A stretch of DNA of 16,808 bases from Methanosarcinales archaeon (GCA_003661105.1 QMVM01000015.1:1-16808), one strand, 5' to 3'; shown: positions 7,082 to 14,609, numbered from the stretch's first letter. Notes: generated by a model not told the origin, from the letters alone. Numbers and translations: made by a program.

Positions 7082-7228
7082 TTACAAGTGTTGGTCACTG
7101 CAACTCAAGATACCAGAGACCCTAAAAACTCTCCACACACGCACATACATCTTCGCTGGTAAAACAGTTCGGAATTTATCGCTTTGGTTACATCTGTTCA
7201 CAAAAATCACATTCAGGGTGCCCTTCAT
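7082..7228 (-). CDS. Doubtful 48-codon ORF running into the element
   Basis: ATG at 7228 with a good SD, GGAGG at 7238-7242. It encodes MKGTLNVIFVNRCNQSDKFR and onward to a TAA at 7082-7084. The last third lies inside the inverted-repeat element, so the present C-terminus is a by-product of insertion; without the element the frame would run on for only a few codons past the junction. No family recognised. It could be a tiny real gene or chance. Confidence 0.25.
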   Translation of the reverse strand: MKGTLNVIFVNRCNQSDKFRTVLPAKMYVRVWRVFRVSGILSCSDQHL

Positions 7229-7253
7229 CAAACCAACCTCCTACCATAAAAAC

Positions 7254-7687
7254 TTAACCGTCACGATTGACTGAAACCCCAAAACCCCCCTGTACCGGCA
7301 CCGACATCAGAAACGAGTTTACGCGCGCCTCACACTTTCGCCACCACTCGATCCCTCCTCTCCACCGCCTCCGCCGCTTCAACAGCCGCACACATCCGCA
7401 CCATCGCCGATCAGCGTAAGTCGCTTGGCCACACCCACATTCCCGGGCATTAGTCCCCTCATGCACATAAATCGTATCCTCATCTCCTGCGCCGCAGGTC
7501 GCATCCTGAACCGGCGTGCCCTCGTCCGGGACTACACATCACACTCAGCACCAGCACCCACACCTGCCGCCGCAAACACTGTAACGAGCGCCGCAGCCAC
7601 CAGCAGCAGGTGGGTCATGCCGCCACCTCCTCGCCGCGAGACCGTCCGTCTGCAGATGCGATTCCCGAGCAGCATCCCGAGAGCCAT
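7254..7687 (-). pseudogene. Leader copy B: degenerate N-terminal part of a beta-helix surface protein gene
   Basis: The frame from ATG 7687 (51 codons, stop at 7532) includes an ATG at 7618 behind GGAGGTGG that starts a signal-like MTHLLLVAAALVTVFAAAG. After the TAG the next frame reads VPDEGTPVQDATCGAGDEDT and then IYVHEGT. A third frame then gives NVGVAKRLTLIGDGADVCGC and a stop. IYVHEGT, KRLTLIGDGADV and the downstream sequence are classic pieces of NosD-like surface proteins, here divided by at least two frameshifts and with no beta-helix body left. It starts 8 bp after the stop of the ATPase gene. Bases 7366-7410 closely match 5898-5945 of copy A. Confidence 0.7.
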
Positions 7688-7694
7688 TCTAATT

Positions 7695-8762
7695 CTACGC
7701 AATCCCCATCACCTCTCGTATCGCAAGCAGATTCAGTTGTGACTGAGGCTTGATAATTCCGATATCGGGATCAAGGAACAAGATATTATCCTTGACCAGA
7801 AAATGCTTTGCAGGTCTGTCCAAGCCCTCATCATCGATACATTCAGCATCTACAAACCGGTTGAGGATATTAACAATGTCCTCTTTTTCAACCATGTAAC
7901 TATCTTCTCCGATCATTATTCTCGGCTTGGTGTAATCCAAATAGTCAAGCAAATTCTTCAACTGGTTTACTCTCGTAGCAAGCATTTTCTTTGCAATTAA
8001 TTCCTTTTCATCCACACGAATTAACTTCAACAGACACACTGGCTTTCCACCGCAGTATTTCCATGCCACCCTCGCCTCATCATCCGTAAAATCGTGCCCC
8101 TTCAAAAACTCAGTAGTCGTATTCTCATCAAAATCATCCACCAGCAGATATTCACTTCGCCCCTCCAGCATCGCTTCAGAGTAAACCTGCTCGATAAAGA
8201 GCGAATCAGAAGTGACCACAAATACGTGTGCCAGATGCTTTTCTTTTGTCAATCGTATAAAAAAATTGAATAGTTTGTAGATCAAAAGTCCATTAATCTT
8301 CATATCCCCGATCACCTGCAGCTCATCGATGATCAGCACTGGCACACGTTTTTTCGACATCTCAGTAAAGAAACGTTCGATGTATTTGAACATATCTTTA
8401 CTTTTATCTTTCTTCTCGAATATCTGTTCAAAGAGATGCAATGGTATCGGGATTCCACTGAGGATATTCAAATCCTTGATCATCGATTGCGCATACTCAG
8501 AAACGTTATCAATCACGCCCCCCTCATCGATCTCAAATAACACATTAAGAAAGTCTTCGTAACCCGTGATAAATCTCCCACGCAGGTTAACATAGAATGG
8601 GGCATACTCATCAGGCAGTTGCCCTATCAAATGGTCAATTAACGTGGTCTTTCCGGAGTTTATCGGTCCGTAGACGAACGTGATCAGGGATGGCTCGGAA
8701 TCCAGGATATCCATGATCTCTTTTTTCTCCTTTTCCCTATCGTGAAATTCTATTCGTTTCAT
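7695..8762 (-). CDS. Archaeal ATPase (PF01637-like P-loop ATPase)
   Basis: 355 residues. The P-loop is GPINSGKT (32-39) in FVYGPINSGKTTL, Walker B is VLIIDELQ (142-149), and a sensor-like strand has VFVVTSDS (180-187). GGKPVCLLKL (238-247) fits the lid region of this STAND-like family, and a winged-helix-like C-terminal domain follows (about 255-345). The family is widespread and multi-copy in archaea, with no firmly known role; nucleic-acid or signalling functions have been suggested. I chose ATG 8762 over the GTG at 8780, because GAGGAG lies a proper distance before it. A TATA-like box at 8785-8792 would place initiation close to the ATG, leaving it unclear whether the SD is transcribed. 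The gene lies between two decayed leader copies, suggesting it arrived by recombination there. Confidence 0.85.
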   Translation of the reverse strand: MKRIEFHDREKEKKEIMDILDSEPSLITFVYGPINSGKTTLIDHLIGQLPDEYAPFYVNLRGRFITGYEDFLNVLFEIDEGGVIDNVSEYAQSMIKDLNILSGIPIPLHLFEQIFEKKDKSKDMFKYIERFFTEMSKKRVPVLIIDELQVIGDMKINGLLIYKLFNFFIRLTKEKHLAHVFVVTSDSLFIEQVYSEAMLEGRSEYLLVDDFDENTTTEFLKGHDFTDDEARVAWKYCGGKPVCLLKLIRVDEKELIAKKMLATRVNQLKNLLDYLDYTKPRIMIGEDSYMVEKEDIVNILNRFVDAECIDDEGLDRPAKHFLVKDNILFLDPDIGIIKPQSQLNLLAIREVMGIA

Positions 8763-8784
8763 GCTCTTTCTCCTCGTCACACGG

Positions 8785-8792
8785 TTATAATT
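8785..8792 (-). promoter_or_regulatory. TATA box of the archaeal ATPase gene
   Basis: AATTATAA on the minus strand, centred about 26 bp before the ATG at 8762 and directly after the stop of the small ORF at 8793. Confidence 0.45.
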
Positions 8793-9037
8793 CTATTGTG
8801 CCCCCAAGCTAGCTGCTATCTCATCGCCACCCACGGCCCGTGCCGCCGCCGCAAGCACCGCCGCGAAATCCGCAGCCACCAGCAGCAGGCAGGTCATGCC
8901 GCCGCCTCTGCAATATCTGCATGTCTACGTCCGGCCGCCGTGCCCGCGCACGCAAGCACCAGCGCCACGAGCACGCCAGCGATGAGCATCGTTCGCAGAA
9001 CAGTACGGGAGTCAATCACAGGAATATGCCTGATCAT
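8793..9037 (-). pseudogene. Leader copy C: two ATGA-coupled small signal-peptide-like ORFs
   Basis: ORF C1 (9037-8894, 47 residues) has an SD, AGGAG, about 8 nt before its ATG and a strong TATA box upstream. Its core, TVLRTMLIAGVLVALVLACA, is a membrane or signal segment with a lipobox-like VLAC. Its TGA overlaps the ATG of C2 as ATGA. C2 (8897-8793, 34 residues) starts MTCLLLVAADFAAVLAAAAR. Both parts match copies A and B at DNA level (ATGACC..CCTGCTGCTGGTG), and the same ATGA overlap exists in copy A. Beyond C2 the beta-helix body is missing and the ATPase gene begins. It is either a truncated surface-protein gene or, less likely, an intact pair of microproteins. Confidence 0.55.
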
Positions 9038-9076
9038 AACAATCATCTCCTATATGTTACCCACTACAATCACCAC

Positions 9077-9086
9077 TTTATATAAA
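9077..9086 (-). promoter_or_regulatory. TATA box before leader copy C
   Basis: TTTTATATAAA on the minus strand, about 45 bp before the ATG at 9037. Initiation near 9055 would give a leader of about 18 nt containing the AGGAG. It is the best TATA match among the three leader copies. Confidence 0.55.
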
Positions 9087-9202
9087 ACCTTGCATATCAC
9101 AATTCTGCCCGCCTCCGCACCAATCGCAGCTATCCGCCTGCGACTCACAAGCCCTGCGCAACCCAATGCTGCCCGTTTTCCAGTAATTGCTGTTTTGCTC
9201 GA

Positions 9203-9227
9203 GTTGCATCAAGATATCTATTGCAAC
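9203..9227. terminator. Small hairpin across the stop codon of the CopG-type gene
   Basis: GTTGCA (9203-9208) pairs with TGCAAC (9222-9227) around a 13-nt loop that holds the TAG at 9218-9220. No T-run follows, so termination is uncertain. It may act on mRNA stability or be chance. Confidence 0.3.
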
Positions 9228-9466
9228 TTCTCCTGCACCCATAGATTTAGCAGTGTATCTGCCGATACGCCCCTCTTCCTTGCAAGAGATCGGACATCTT
9301 CTGACAGTTTACGGTCCAACGCATAGTAGGTTATCTCAGATAGAACGTCCACCTCGAATTCAGCAGGTTCTGTCCGGTCACAATAATCTGCAAGGTCATG
9401 TGTATCCCAGAATTCGCCAATATCTACGTAAGATTGTGCCTTTGAAATGGAACTCTCATTTTTCAT
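9218..9466 (-). CDS. CopG-type antitoxin (PF12441-like), no partner toxin found
   Basis: 82 residues from ATG 9466, with an AAAGGAGG SD 4 nt before it; a start at 9499 overlapping the hisD stop is possible but lacks an SD. The family pattern is clear: GEFWDTHDLADY (18-28 region), EPAEFEVDV (33-41), then YYALDRKLSEDVRSLARKRG (47-66) and a ribbon-helix-helix-like tail ending LLNLWVQEKLQ. These proteins bind operator DNA and neutralise a cognate toxin, normally encoded next to them. Here hisD lies upstream and only a 43-codon unrecognised ORF (ATG 9209) lies downstream, so it looks orphaned. It probably rides on the thrS-hisD transcript. Confidence 0.8.
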   Translation of the reverse strand: MKNESSISKAQSYVDIGEFWDTHDLADYCDRTEPAEFEVDVLSEITYYALDRKLSEDVRSLARKRGVSADTLLNLWVQEKLQ

Positions 9467-9495
9467 ATTTCCTCCTTTCTGAGTCTGTCCTATCT

Positions 9496-10779
9496 TCACT
9501 CATCTGAAAACCGAACTTTAACAGCGTCCGCGTGGGACTTAAGCCCCTCTTCATCCGCTATCGCAACAACCGTATCCCTAATCTGCGATAGCCCTTCCTT
9601 GCTGATAATCTGGATGCTTGATTTTTTTGTGAAGTAGGAAACGTTCAGACCCGAGTACGTCCACGCGTGCCCTGCCGTCGGCAGCACATGGTTCGTGCCT
9701 GATGCATAATCACCAGCCGGAACCGGCGCATAATCGCCGACAAAGATCGAACCGGCATTGTAAACGCTGTTTAGCACATCAAGCGGATTTCGGACCATGA
9801 TCTCAAGGTGTTCCGGCGCAAACGTGTTTGAAAACCGGATGCACTCATCGATCGAATCGAAGATGAGGATTGCGCCGTGTTCGAGAGACTTTTCGATGAT
9901 CTCTGACCGAACCGCATCTGCGCCTCGTGATCTAACCAGTTCGAACGCCTCATCGGCAACTGCCTCTGATGTAGTTGCAAGGATCGATACCGCATTGGAA
10001 TCGTGCTCTGCCTGCGCCACCATGTCCGCTGCGATGAAATCCGGATTTGCGCTCTCGTCTGCGATTATTAGAACCTCTGATGGTCCCGCGGGAAAATCGA
10101 TCCGGGTTGGAACCAGCATCTTTGCAGCGGTCACATAGACATTACCGGGTCCAACGATCCTGTCGACAGCAGGCACGGTCTCTGTGCCATAAGCCATAGC
10201 AGCAATCGCCTGCGCGCCACCGACCGCAAAGACCCGGTCCGCACCTGCAATCGCTGCGGCAGCAAGTGTCAGCGGGTTCACACTACCATCACCACCCGGC
10301 ATCGGTGGAGTGCATATAACCGCCTCCGGGACGGATGCGACCTTTGCGGGTATGATCGTCATTAGCGCAGTCGAAGGATATGCCGCCTTCCCGCCAGGCA
10401 CATAAGCGCCGATGCAGTCAAGAGGCGAGGTCTTCTGCCCGAGACTGATTCCCGGCGTAATCTCGCTTAACCAGAGCTCTGGTTCGAGCTGGGTTTCGTG
10501 AAACCTCCTGATGTTATCAGCAGCGGTCTCGAGATGCCACAGGATATCGGAATCGATCTCTTCAAATGCCTCTGATATAAAGTCCCCTTCGACCTCGATT
10601 GCAGAGAGACTAACATTATCAAACTGTTGTGTGTACTCGATTAACGCAGCATCCCCTCTGGTCTTTACGTCCTCTAAAATCGCTGAAACTGCTGGTTTTA
10701 CCTTTGCAATCCCGGTCTCCCGGTCAAGGAGGCTTTTAAGTTCGGAATCGGTCAGTTGCGTGTGGTGTTTCTTGAGCAT
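9496..10779 (-). CDS. hisD: Histidinol dehydrogenase
   Basis: Catalyses the last two NAD-dependent steps of histidine synthesis, L-histidinol to L-histidine, as a zinc enzyme in the cytosol. The 427 residues are full length. The zinc ligands expected from the E. coli enzyme are all present at a constant offset: Q256 and H259 in MVAQAEHDSN, D357 in PVPAGDYASGTNH, and H416 near the C-terminus. The catalytic pair E323/H324 is in FAPEHLEI. GPGNVYVTAAK (210-220) and the AGPSEVLIIADE stretch (231-242) also fit. The ATG at 10779 gives the usual N-terminus. It lies 51 bp after thrS, and its TGA overlaps the ATGA of the longer antitoxin frame. The other his genes are not in the window. Confidence 0.96.
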   Translation of the reverse strand: MLKKHHTQLTDSELKSLLDRETGIAKVKPAVSAILEDVKTRGDAALIEYTQQFDNVSLSAIEVEGDFISEAFEEIDSDILWHLETAADNIRRFHETQLEPELWLSEITPGISLGQKTSPLDCIGAYVPGGKAAYPSTALMTIIPAKVASVPEAVICTPPMPGGDGSVNPLTLAAAAIAGADRVFAVGGAQAIAAMAYGTETVPAVDRIVGPGNVYVTAAKMLVPTRIDFPAGPSEVLIIADESANPDFIAADMVAQAEHDSNAVSILATTSEAVADEAFELVRSRGADAVRSEIIEKSLEHGAILIFDSIDECIRFSNTFAPEHLEIMVRNPLDVLNSVYNAGSIFVGDYAPVPAGDYASGTNHVLPTAGHAWTYSGLNVSYFTKKSSIQIISKEGLSQIRDTVVAIADEEGLKSHADAVKVRFSDE

Positions 10780-10830
10780 GATTCATCGCCTGCGTGCTAT
10801 GTGCTATTTGATGTGAGAGGTCCGATGTTA

Positions 10831-12729
10831 TCAGCCAAAGAAGATAGGTCTCTTTGAAAGCAGCACCGGTAGATTGATCTGGCGGTACGGCATCCCTGCG
10901 GTCTCAGCAAGCACCCTGTCGCGCAGTTCCTGAGCAGTTTCTTCCACTTTTCCGGATTCAGCGCGGATCGTTACGCTAAGCACACCACTTTCGAGTTCCT
11001 TGTCCCCGATTACGACGACATAAGGGATCCATTCCCTGCCCGCGGCGCGAACCCGCTTCCCGACCGTCTCATCACGGTCATCGATATCTACCCGGACATC
11101 GACGATCGCGGCGGCGATCTCCTCCGCATATCCAATGTGGCGCTCTGCAACCGGTATCAGCCGAACCTGTGTCGGCGAAAGCCACGTCGGAAGAGATGGC
11201 ACGCCACCTGCCTTCGAGGTGAGGTGCGCCTTTTCGAGCAGTGCGTAGATGCACCGTTCGATTGCGCCACTCGGGGAGCAGTGAAGGATTGTCGGGCGCT
11301 GTTCAGCCCCATTTTTGTCGATATAGTTGATGTCGTAGCGTTGTGCATTCTCCACATCGATCTGGACCGTCGAAAGCGCGCTCGCCTTCTTAAGCGCATC
11401 GACATAATTGAATTCGAACTTAATTACGAAATAAAAGAATCGGGAGTCCCAGAGTTCGATCAATGCCGGCTTGCCGACTATTCTGACAAGTTCTTTGATG
11501 AAATCCTGGTTCTCAGTGTAAAAATCACGCGTAAACCGGATGGCAACCTCGTAATCATCATGAAGTCCGATATCTGCAAGCATCTTCATGCACATTCTGT
11601 ACTGATCTTTGAATTCAAGAATCGCGTGATCCATATCAGCGCAGAGCGTGTGCATGTCAGGCATCGTGAATGCACGCAGCCGTCGCAGTCCCACCAGTTC
11701 GCCGTGCTGCTCTCTCCTGAAGCTGTACCTGGTCATCTCGACCATCTTCAAGGGGAGATTCCTGTGCGAGATGGTCATGTCGTGGTTCATCAAAAACTGC
11801 CCGAAGCACGCAGCAAACCGGAGGAAGAACGATCTCTTATCGGATTCTATCGAGTACTGTCTCGCTGGAAAGCGATCGAGATACTTCTTCAGTGTCGGAT
11901 GGTTCACATCATACATGACCGGGGTCTCGACCTCGACTGCATTCATCTCGCCAACGGTATCGAGAACGTGCGTCTCAAGAAGTCGTTTCATAAGGGTTCC
12001 TTTCGGATAGAACCGCATATTTCCCGAGTCTGAGCCGGGCTCGTAGTCGGCAAGTTCGAGCCGCCTCATCAGTTCGACATGCGGAGGGATCTTATCAACA
12101 GCCCTGCTCTTCGCGGTCTCATATTCTGCAAAACTCAATAGGTCCGGATGCTCTTTGAAATCGAAGTCCTTAAGGGGTAGTAGATTCCCCTCGAGTGTGA
12201 GAACGTGCCAGTGCGAGACCGCTTTCTCTTCTGACTTAAGAGCTTCTGATACGATCTCTTCTCGCCCTTCTCTTCCTTCACCCCCCTTTTTCTCTTCTTT
12301 CCCTTCCGTCCCGACCCTTATCGTTCTAGAGAGCTCAGAGAGTGGGTGCCCCTTGCAACTGACCTTGAATGCCTTGTACCAGCCAAATGGCGCTCTCTTC
12401 ACTTCGTAATCGCGAGATAGGGTTTCTTCGAGTCTCTTCAGAACATCGACCGCGACGACGGGTTTTGCCAGTTCGGAACTGAGGTGTGCATAAGGATAAA
12501 GCATTATCCGTTCTGTTTTTACTTGTTCTGCCAGTTTCCTGATCTCGTCTGCCGCATTCTCTGCTGTGGCGATCGGATCTGCTTCATCGTAACTCTCGAC
12601 AGCGACAAAAGCGGTCAATCCCTCTTCCATGCGGCTGCTCTTCATGGTGGGGTCGATCTCTTCTGCAACTGGAGTGCGCTTCTTTGTCTCGTATTCGATA
12701 TAATCTGAGTGAATTAATAACAACTGCAT
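10831..12729 (-). CDS. thrS: Threonyl-tRNA synthetase, archaeal type
   Basis: Charges tRNA-Thr with threonine. 632 residues. The N-terminal archaeal editing domain (about 1-135, DTD-like) contains LYPYAHLSS with H82 and [20 protein letters not shown] with K119; it removes mischarged serine in known homologues. The class II core has motif 2 in [20 protein letters not shown] (335-354) and motif 3 in [12 protein letters not shown] (488-499). The zinc ligands are C308 (FAACFGQ), H360 (MPDMHTLC) and H483 (ILHCSPSG). The C-terminal anticodon-binding domain covers about 520-630. A Gly/Glu/Lys-rich insert (about 141-160, [18 protein letters not shown]) lies between the editing and core domains. ATG 12729 begins with the family's [14 protein letters not shown], with a TATA box upstream. 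Confidence 0.97.
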   Translation of the reverse strand: MQLLLIHSDYIEYETKKRTPVAEEIDPTMKSSRMEEGLTAFVAVESYDEADPIATAENAADEIRKLAEQVKTERIMLYPYAHLSSELAKPVVAVDVLKRLEETLSRDYEVKRAPFGWYKAFKVSCKGHPLSELSRTIRVGTEGKEEKKGGEGREGREEIVSEALKSEEKAVSHWHVLTLEGNLLPLKDFDFKEHPDLLSFAEYETAKSRAVDKIPPHVELMRRLELADYEPGSDSGNMRFYPKGTLMKRLLETHVLDTVGEMNAVEVETPVMYDVNHPTLKKYLDRFPARQYSIESDKRSFFLRFAACFGQFLMNHDMTISHRNLPLKMVEMTRYSFRREQHGELVGLRRLRAFTMPDMHTLCADMDHAILEFKDQYRMCMKMLADIGLHDDYEVAIRFTRDFYTENQDFIKELVRIVGKPALIELWDSRFFYFVIKFEFNYVDALKKASALSTVQIDVENAQRYDINYIDKNGAEQRPTILHCSPSGAIERCIYALLEKAHLTSKAGGVPSLPTWLSPTQVRLIPVAERHIGYAEEIAAAIVDVRVDIDDRDETVGKRVRAAGREWIPYVVVIGDKELESGVLSVTIRAESGKVEETAQELRDRVLAETAGMPYRQINLPVLLSKRPIFFG

Positions 12730-12762
12730 GTTTGTGCCCTATGTACTGGATTGTCTCTTAAG

Positions 12763-12772
12763 TTTATAAATA
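12763..12772 (-). promoter_or_regulatory. TATA box of thrS
   Basis: TATTTATAAA on the minus strand, centred about 39 bp before the ATG at 12729. It predicts initiation near 12742 and a leader of roughly 13-15 nt without a clear SD. Confidence 0.6.
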
Positions 12773-12819
12773 TGCGGCAGAATACTCTGCTATTTGTAGG
12801 GAGGGGCCGTCACAAATAT

Positions 12820-12863
12820 GGCTCTCTGGTGTCCGGGATCGGAGGATCCGGGGGTGTCTGTGA
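12820..12863. mobile_element. Solo end related to the inverted-repeat element at 6860
   Basis: GGCTCTCTGGT (12820-12830) is identical to the first 11 bases of the element at 6860. It is followed by a small hairpin, GGATC-GGAG-GATCC (12836-12849), and then GTGTCTGTGA (12854-12863). The 6860 element has the same order: the end sequence, a hairpin CATCT-CGCA-AGATG (6886-6899), then GTGTCTGTGA (6904-6913). The opposite end was not found downstream, so this is a remnant or a diverged relative. Confidence 0.5.
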
Positions 12864-12873
12864 AGTTTGATAC

Positions 12874-13001
12874 TATGGCTGCCTGATATATTCCACTCAT
12901 CTTTCAAATATCCACTCAAAACTAACATCAACCACTCATTTTCACACAGTACTCGCTAAAAGATTAATCCGTTGGATGCCGATTCTGACTGAGCAGCCAT
13001 A
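12874..13001. repeat. Three spaced CCACTCA repeats bracketed by a 9-bp inverted repeat
   Basis: CCACTCA(T/A) occurs at 12893-12900, 12912-12919 and 12932-12939, with start-to-start spacing of 19 and 20 bp, close to two DNA turns. TATGGCTGC (12874-12882) and GCAGCCATA (12993-13001) form exact inverted arms around them. This is the middle of the 379-bp gap between the divergent thrS and HEAT-repeat genes; it may be an operator. Nothing else is evident in the gap except the solo element end and the TATA boxes. Confidence 0.4.
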
Positions 13002-13080
13002 AACGTCCATGTGCTCGTAAACAAGAGCGATCTCACCTACGACCAAGCGCGGATCCCGGATTGATACCGAATCCACAAGG

Positions 13081-13087
13081 TATATTA
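13081..13087 (+). promoter_or_regulatory. TATA box of the HEAT-repeat gene
   Basis: TATATTA centred 25 bp before the GTG at 13109, so initiation would fall on that codon. Confidence 0.45.
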
Positions 13088-13108
13088 GCATAGACCTCAT
13101 ACCCGAAA

Positions 13109-14605
13109 GTGGTGGATGAAACGATGAATAAAACAGTGGATGAAGCGCTGTGTGCGCTGGACCACCTCTGTGATATGATCGATTGTCGGCAGGAGGAACT
13201 GGAAGAGTACTTCCATCCGGAATCGGATGAAAAACTGGCAGCAGATCTGATTTCTGTTAAAAAACGCCTGACAGAACTTGACGAGGTGGTTGTCGAACCT
13301 CTGACCGATTATCTATATGATGAGGAATCTTATGGCTGCATCATCGCGGCGGATGTGCTTGGCGAGATTGGCAGCCCGGTTGCAATTCCTGCATTGATCG
13401 ATGCGATCGAGACTGATGCGGACTATCTGTGCGAAACCGCGTCGGATGCGCTTTTGAAGATCGGTGCTCCTGCGGTCCAGCCGCTGATCGATAGGATCAG
13501 TGATCGCCTGGATAACCCGGAAATCGGTGAATATCGGCATAAAATCGATATAGTCTATACGCTCGGCACGCTGTCGGAGATACGGGACCCGCGGTCGTTC
13601 GGTTTTATGGTAGAACTCCTCGATAGGTTCGAGGGTGGTGAGGATCATCTGCTTAATTTATCATATCTGTGTACCTGTTTCTACGATCAACACAACCCTG
13701 AGATCATACCCCGTCTGAGAGCCATCGCAGAGAAATACAAGGATGTTTCGAGGACGCCCACCAACATATCTGTCGAAGCAGAGGATACCATCATGCGTCT
13801 GGGGGTTTATCAGGTAATCGGATCAGAGGATTGGGAGATCTATGGATGCTGCCGCATCTGTGAGAATTATGACCGTGGCGAGGGGGTATGTCTGGTTTCA
13901 GGCAATCATGAGCCCCGCGGTAACTTTTGCTTTGAATGCAGACCGAATGACGCGTTTGATTGCGGGACATGTTCTCTGGACGGGTGCAACATATTTGATA
14001 TTCCGTCTGTGGATATCGACCTCAAATACCGCCGGGATGGTGAGGAATTGGTTGACAGGTTCAGGATTATGACCGATTATCATCAAGACTCCGGTTTTAT
14101 CGGTATCGAAAACAATCTTATAGAGTTTAATTTTACGTTTTGTACCGTTGATGACCTGATCGAGTTAAAAGAGTTCCTTAAAGGTGAGGGCGACTGTTTT
14201 TCAGGAGGGGTGCGTGTCTTTGACCATGCCGCTGACCGATTCGATCCGGTCGTTGCTAAAGATGTCGTTGGACTGATCAGGCAGGGGGATTACGTCGCTG
14301 CCGTCTACAAGGGTCATGAATTCGAAGTGGAACTGATTCTGGATTCCGCTGCTATCAGTACATTGATCCCGGTTATCGATACCCAGCGGTTTCTGCTGTT
14401 GTGTGGTTCATATCAGATGCTAGCCGGGTTTTATGCTATACAGGAGGCGGTCTCAAAGCTCGGGGGGTTGATGGATTCTCCCGCATCGGAAGAAGAAACA
14501 CCAGAATCAGAGTGCGACCATGAGTTTGAATTGCTAAAAACGCACAAGAAGTACACGGTGCATAAGTGCGTAAAATGCGGAGAGACGAAGAAGGAATTCG
14601 GTTAG
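13109..14605 (+). CDS. Uncharacterised HEAT-repeat protein with cysteine cluster and C-terminal zinc ribbon
   Basis: 498 residues; I do not recognise the whole protein. N-terminal helices (1-60) are followed by HEAT/PBS-lyase-like repeats (about 61-175), e.g. AADVLGEIGSPVAIPALIDA (80-99) and ASDALLKIGAPAVQPLID (111-128). A nine-cysteine cluster lies at 247-293 (C247, C248, C251, C261, C274, C277, C285, C288, C293), suited to zinc or an Fe-S centre. A mixed strand/helix region of unknown fold covers about 300-450. The tail ends with CDH (469-471) and CVKCG (487-491), a probable zinc ribbon. No signal peptide or membrane segment. The start is GTG 13109 (leaderless by its TATA box) or ATG 13124 (behind GGTGG). 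A scaffold or metal-dependent adaptor is plausible but unproven. Confidence 0.8.
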   Translation: MVDETMNKTVDEALCALDHLCDMIDCRQEELEEYFHPESDEKLAADLISVKKRLTELDEVVVEPLTDYLYDEESYGCIIAADVLGEIGSPVAIPALIDAIETDADYLCETASDALLKIGAPAVQPLIDRISDRLDNPEIGEYRHKIDIVYTLGTLSEIRDPRSFGFMVELLDRFEGGEDHLLNLSYLCTCFYDQHNPEIIPRLRAIAEKYKDVSRTPTNISVEAEDTIMRLGVYQVIGSEDWEIYGCCRICENYDRGEGVCLVSGNHEPRGNFCFECRPNDAFDCGTCSLDGCNIFDIPSVDIDLKYRRDGEELVDRFRIMTDYHQDSGFIGIENNLIEFNFTFCTVDDLIELKEFLKGEGDCFSGGVRVFDHAADRFDPVVAKDVVGLIRQGDYVAAVYKGHEFEVELILDSAAISTLIPVIDTQRFLLLCGSYQMLAGFYAIQEAVSKLGGLMDSPASEEETPESECDHEFELLKTHKKYTVHKCVKCGETKKEFG

Positions 14606-14609
14606 AGAG

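Larger units (their letters stand above)
6852..7130. mobile_element. 263-bp MITE-like element with terminal inverted repeats and 8-bp target duplication
   Basis: The element proper is 6860-7122. The left end (6860-6883) starts GGCTCTCTGGTA and ends GAGTTGCA. The right end (7099-7122), read inward on the other strand, starts GGGTCTCTGGTA and also ends GAGTTGCA; the arms agree at 20 of 24 positions. The flanks carry identical direct repeats TAAAAACT (6852-6859 and 7123-7130), the mark of a transposition event. No transposase ORF fits inside, so it would be non-autonomous. The 8-bp duplication and GG-initial ends resemble IS1595- or IS1-type elements, but the family is not established. It also fills the stretch between the toxin and leader copy B. 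Confidence 0.8.

Noticed and set aside
7425..7742. 105-codon plus-strand frame over leader copy B
   Set aside because: Family motifs (IYVHEGT, KRLTLIGDGADV) are on the minus strand; this frame is Pro/Ala/Arg-rich and unsupported.
9191..9230. TGCAACTCGA similar to the inner end of the inverted-repeat element
   Set aside because: Only about 10 bases match, the outer GGCTCTCTGG is absent, and no duplication flanks it; likely chance.
8742..9326. 194-codon plus-strand frame across leader copy C
   Set aside because: No SD or TATA at its start, low-complexity Ala/Thr/Ile-rich translation; the minus strand has the promoter, SD and leader homology.
11137..12033. 298-codon plus-strand frame opposite thrS
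   Set aside because: It is antisense to a well-supported synthetase core with all motifs, and the translation has no domain.
13000..13062. Short frame reading INVHVLVNKSDLTYDQARIP
   Set aside because: Only about 20 codons after a stop, no start signal; could be a gene remnant but no family can be named.
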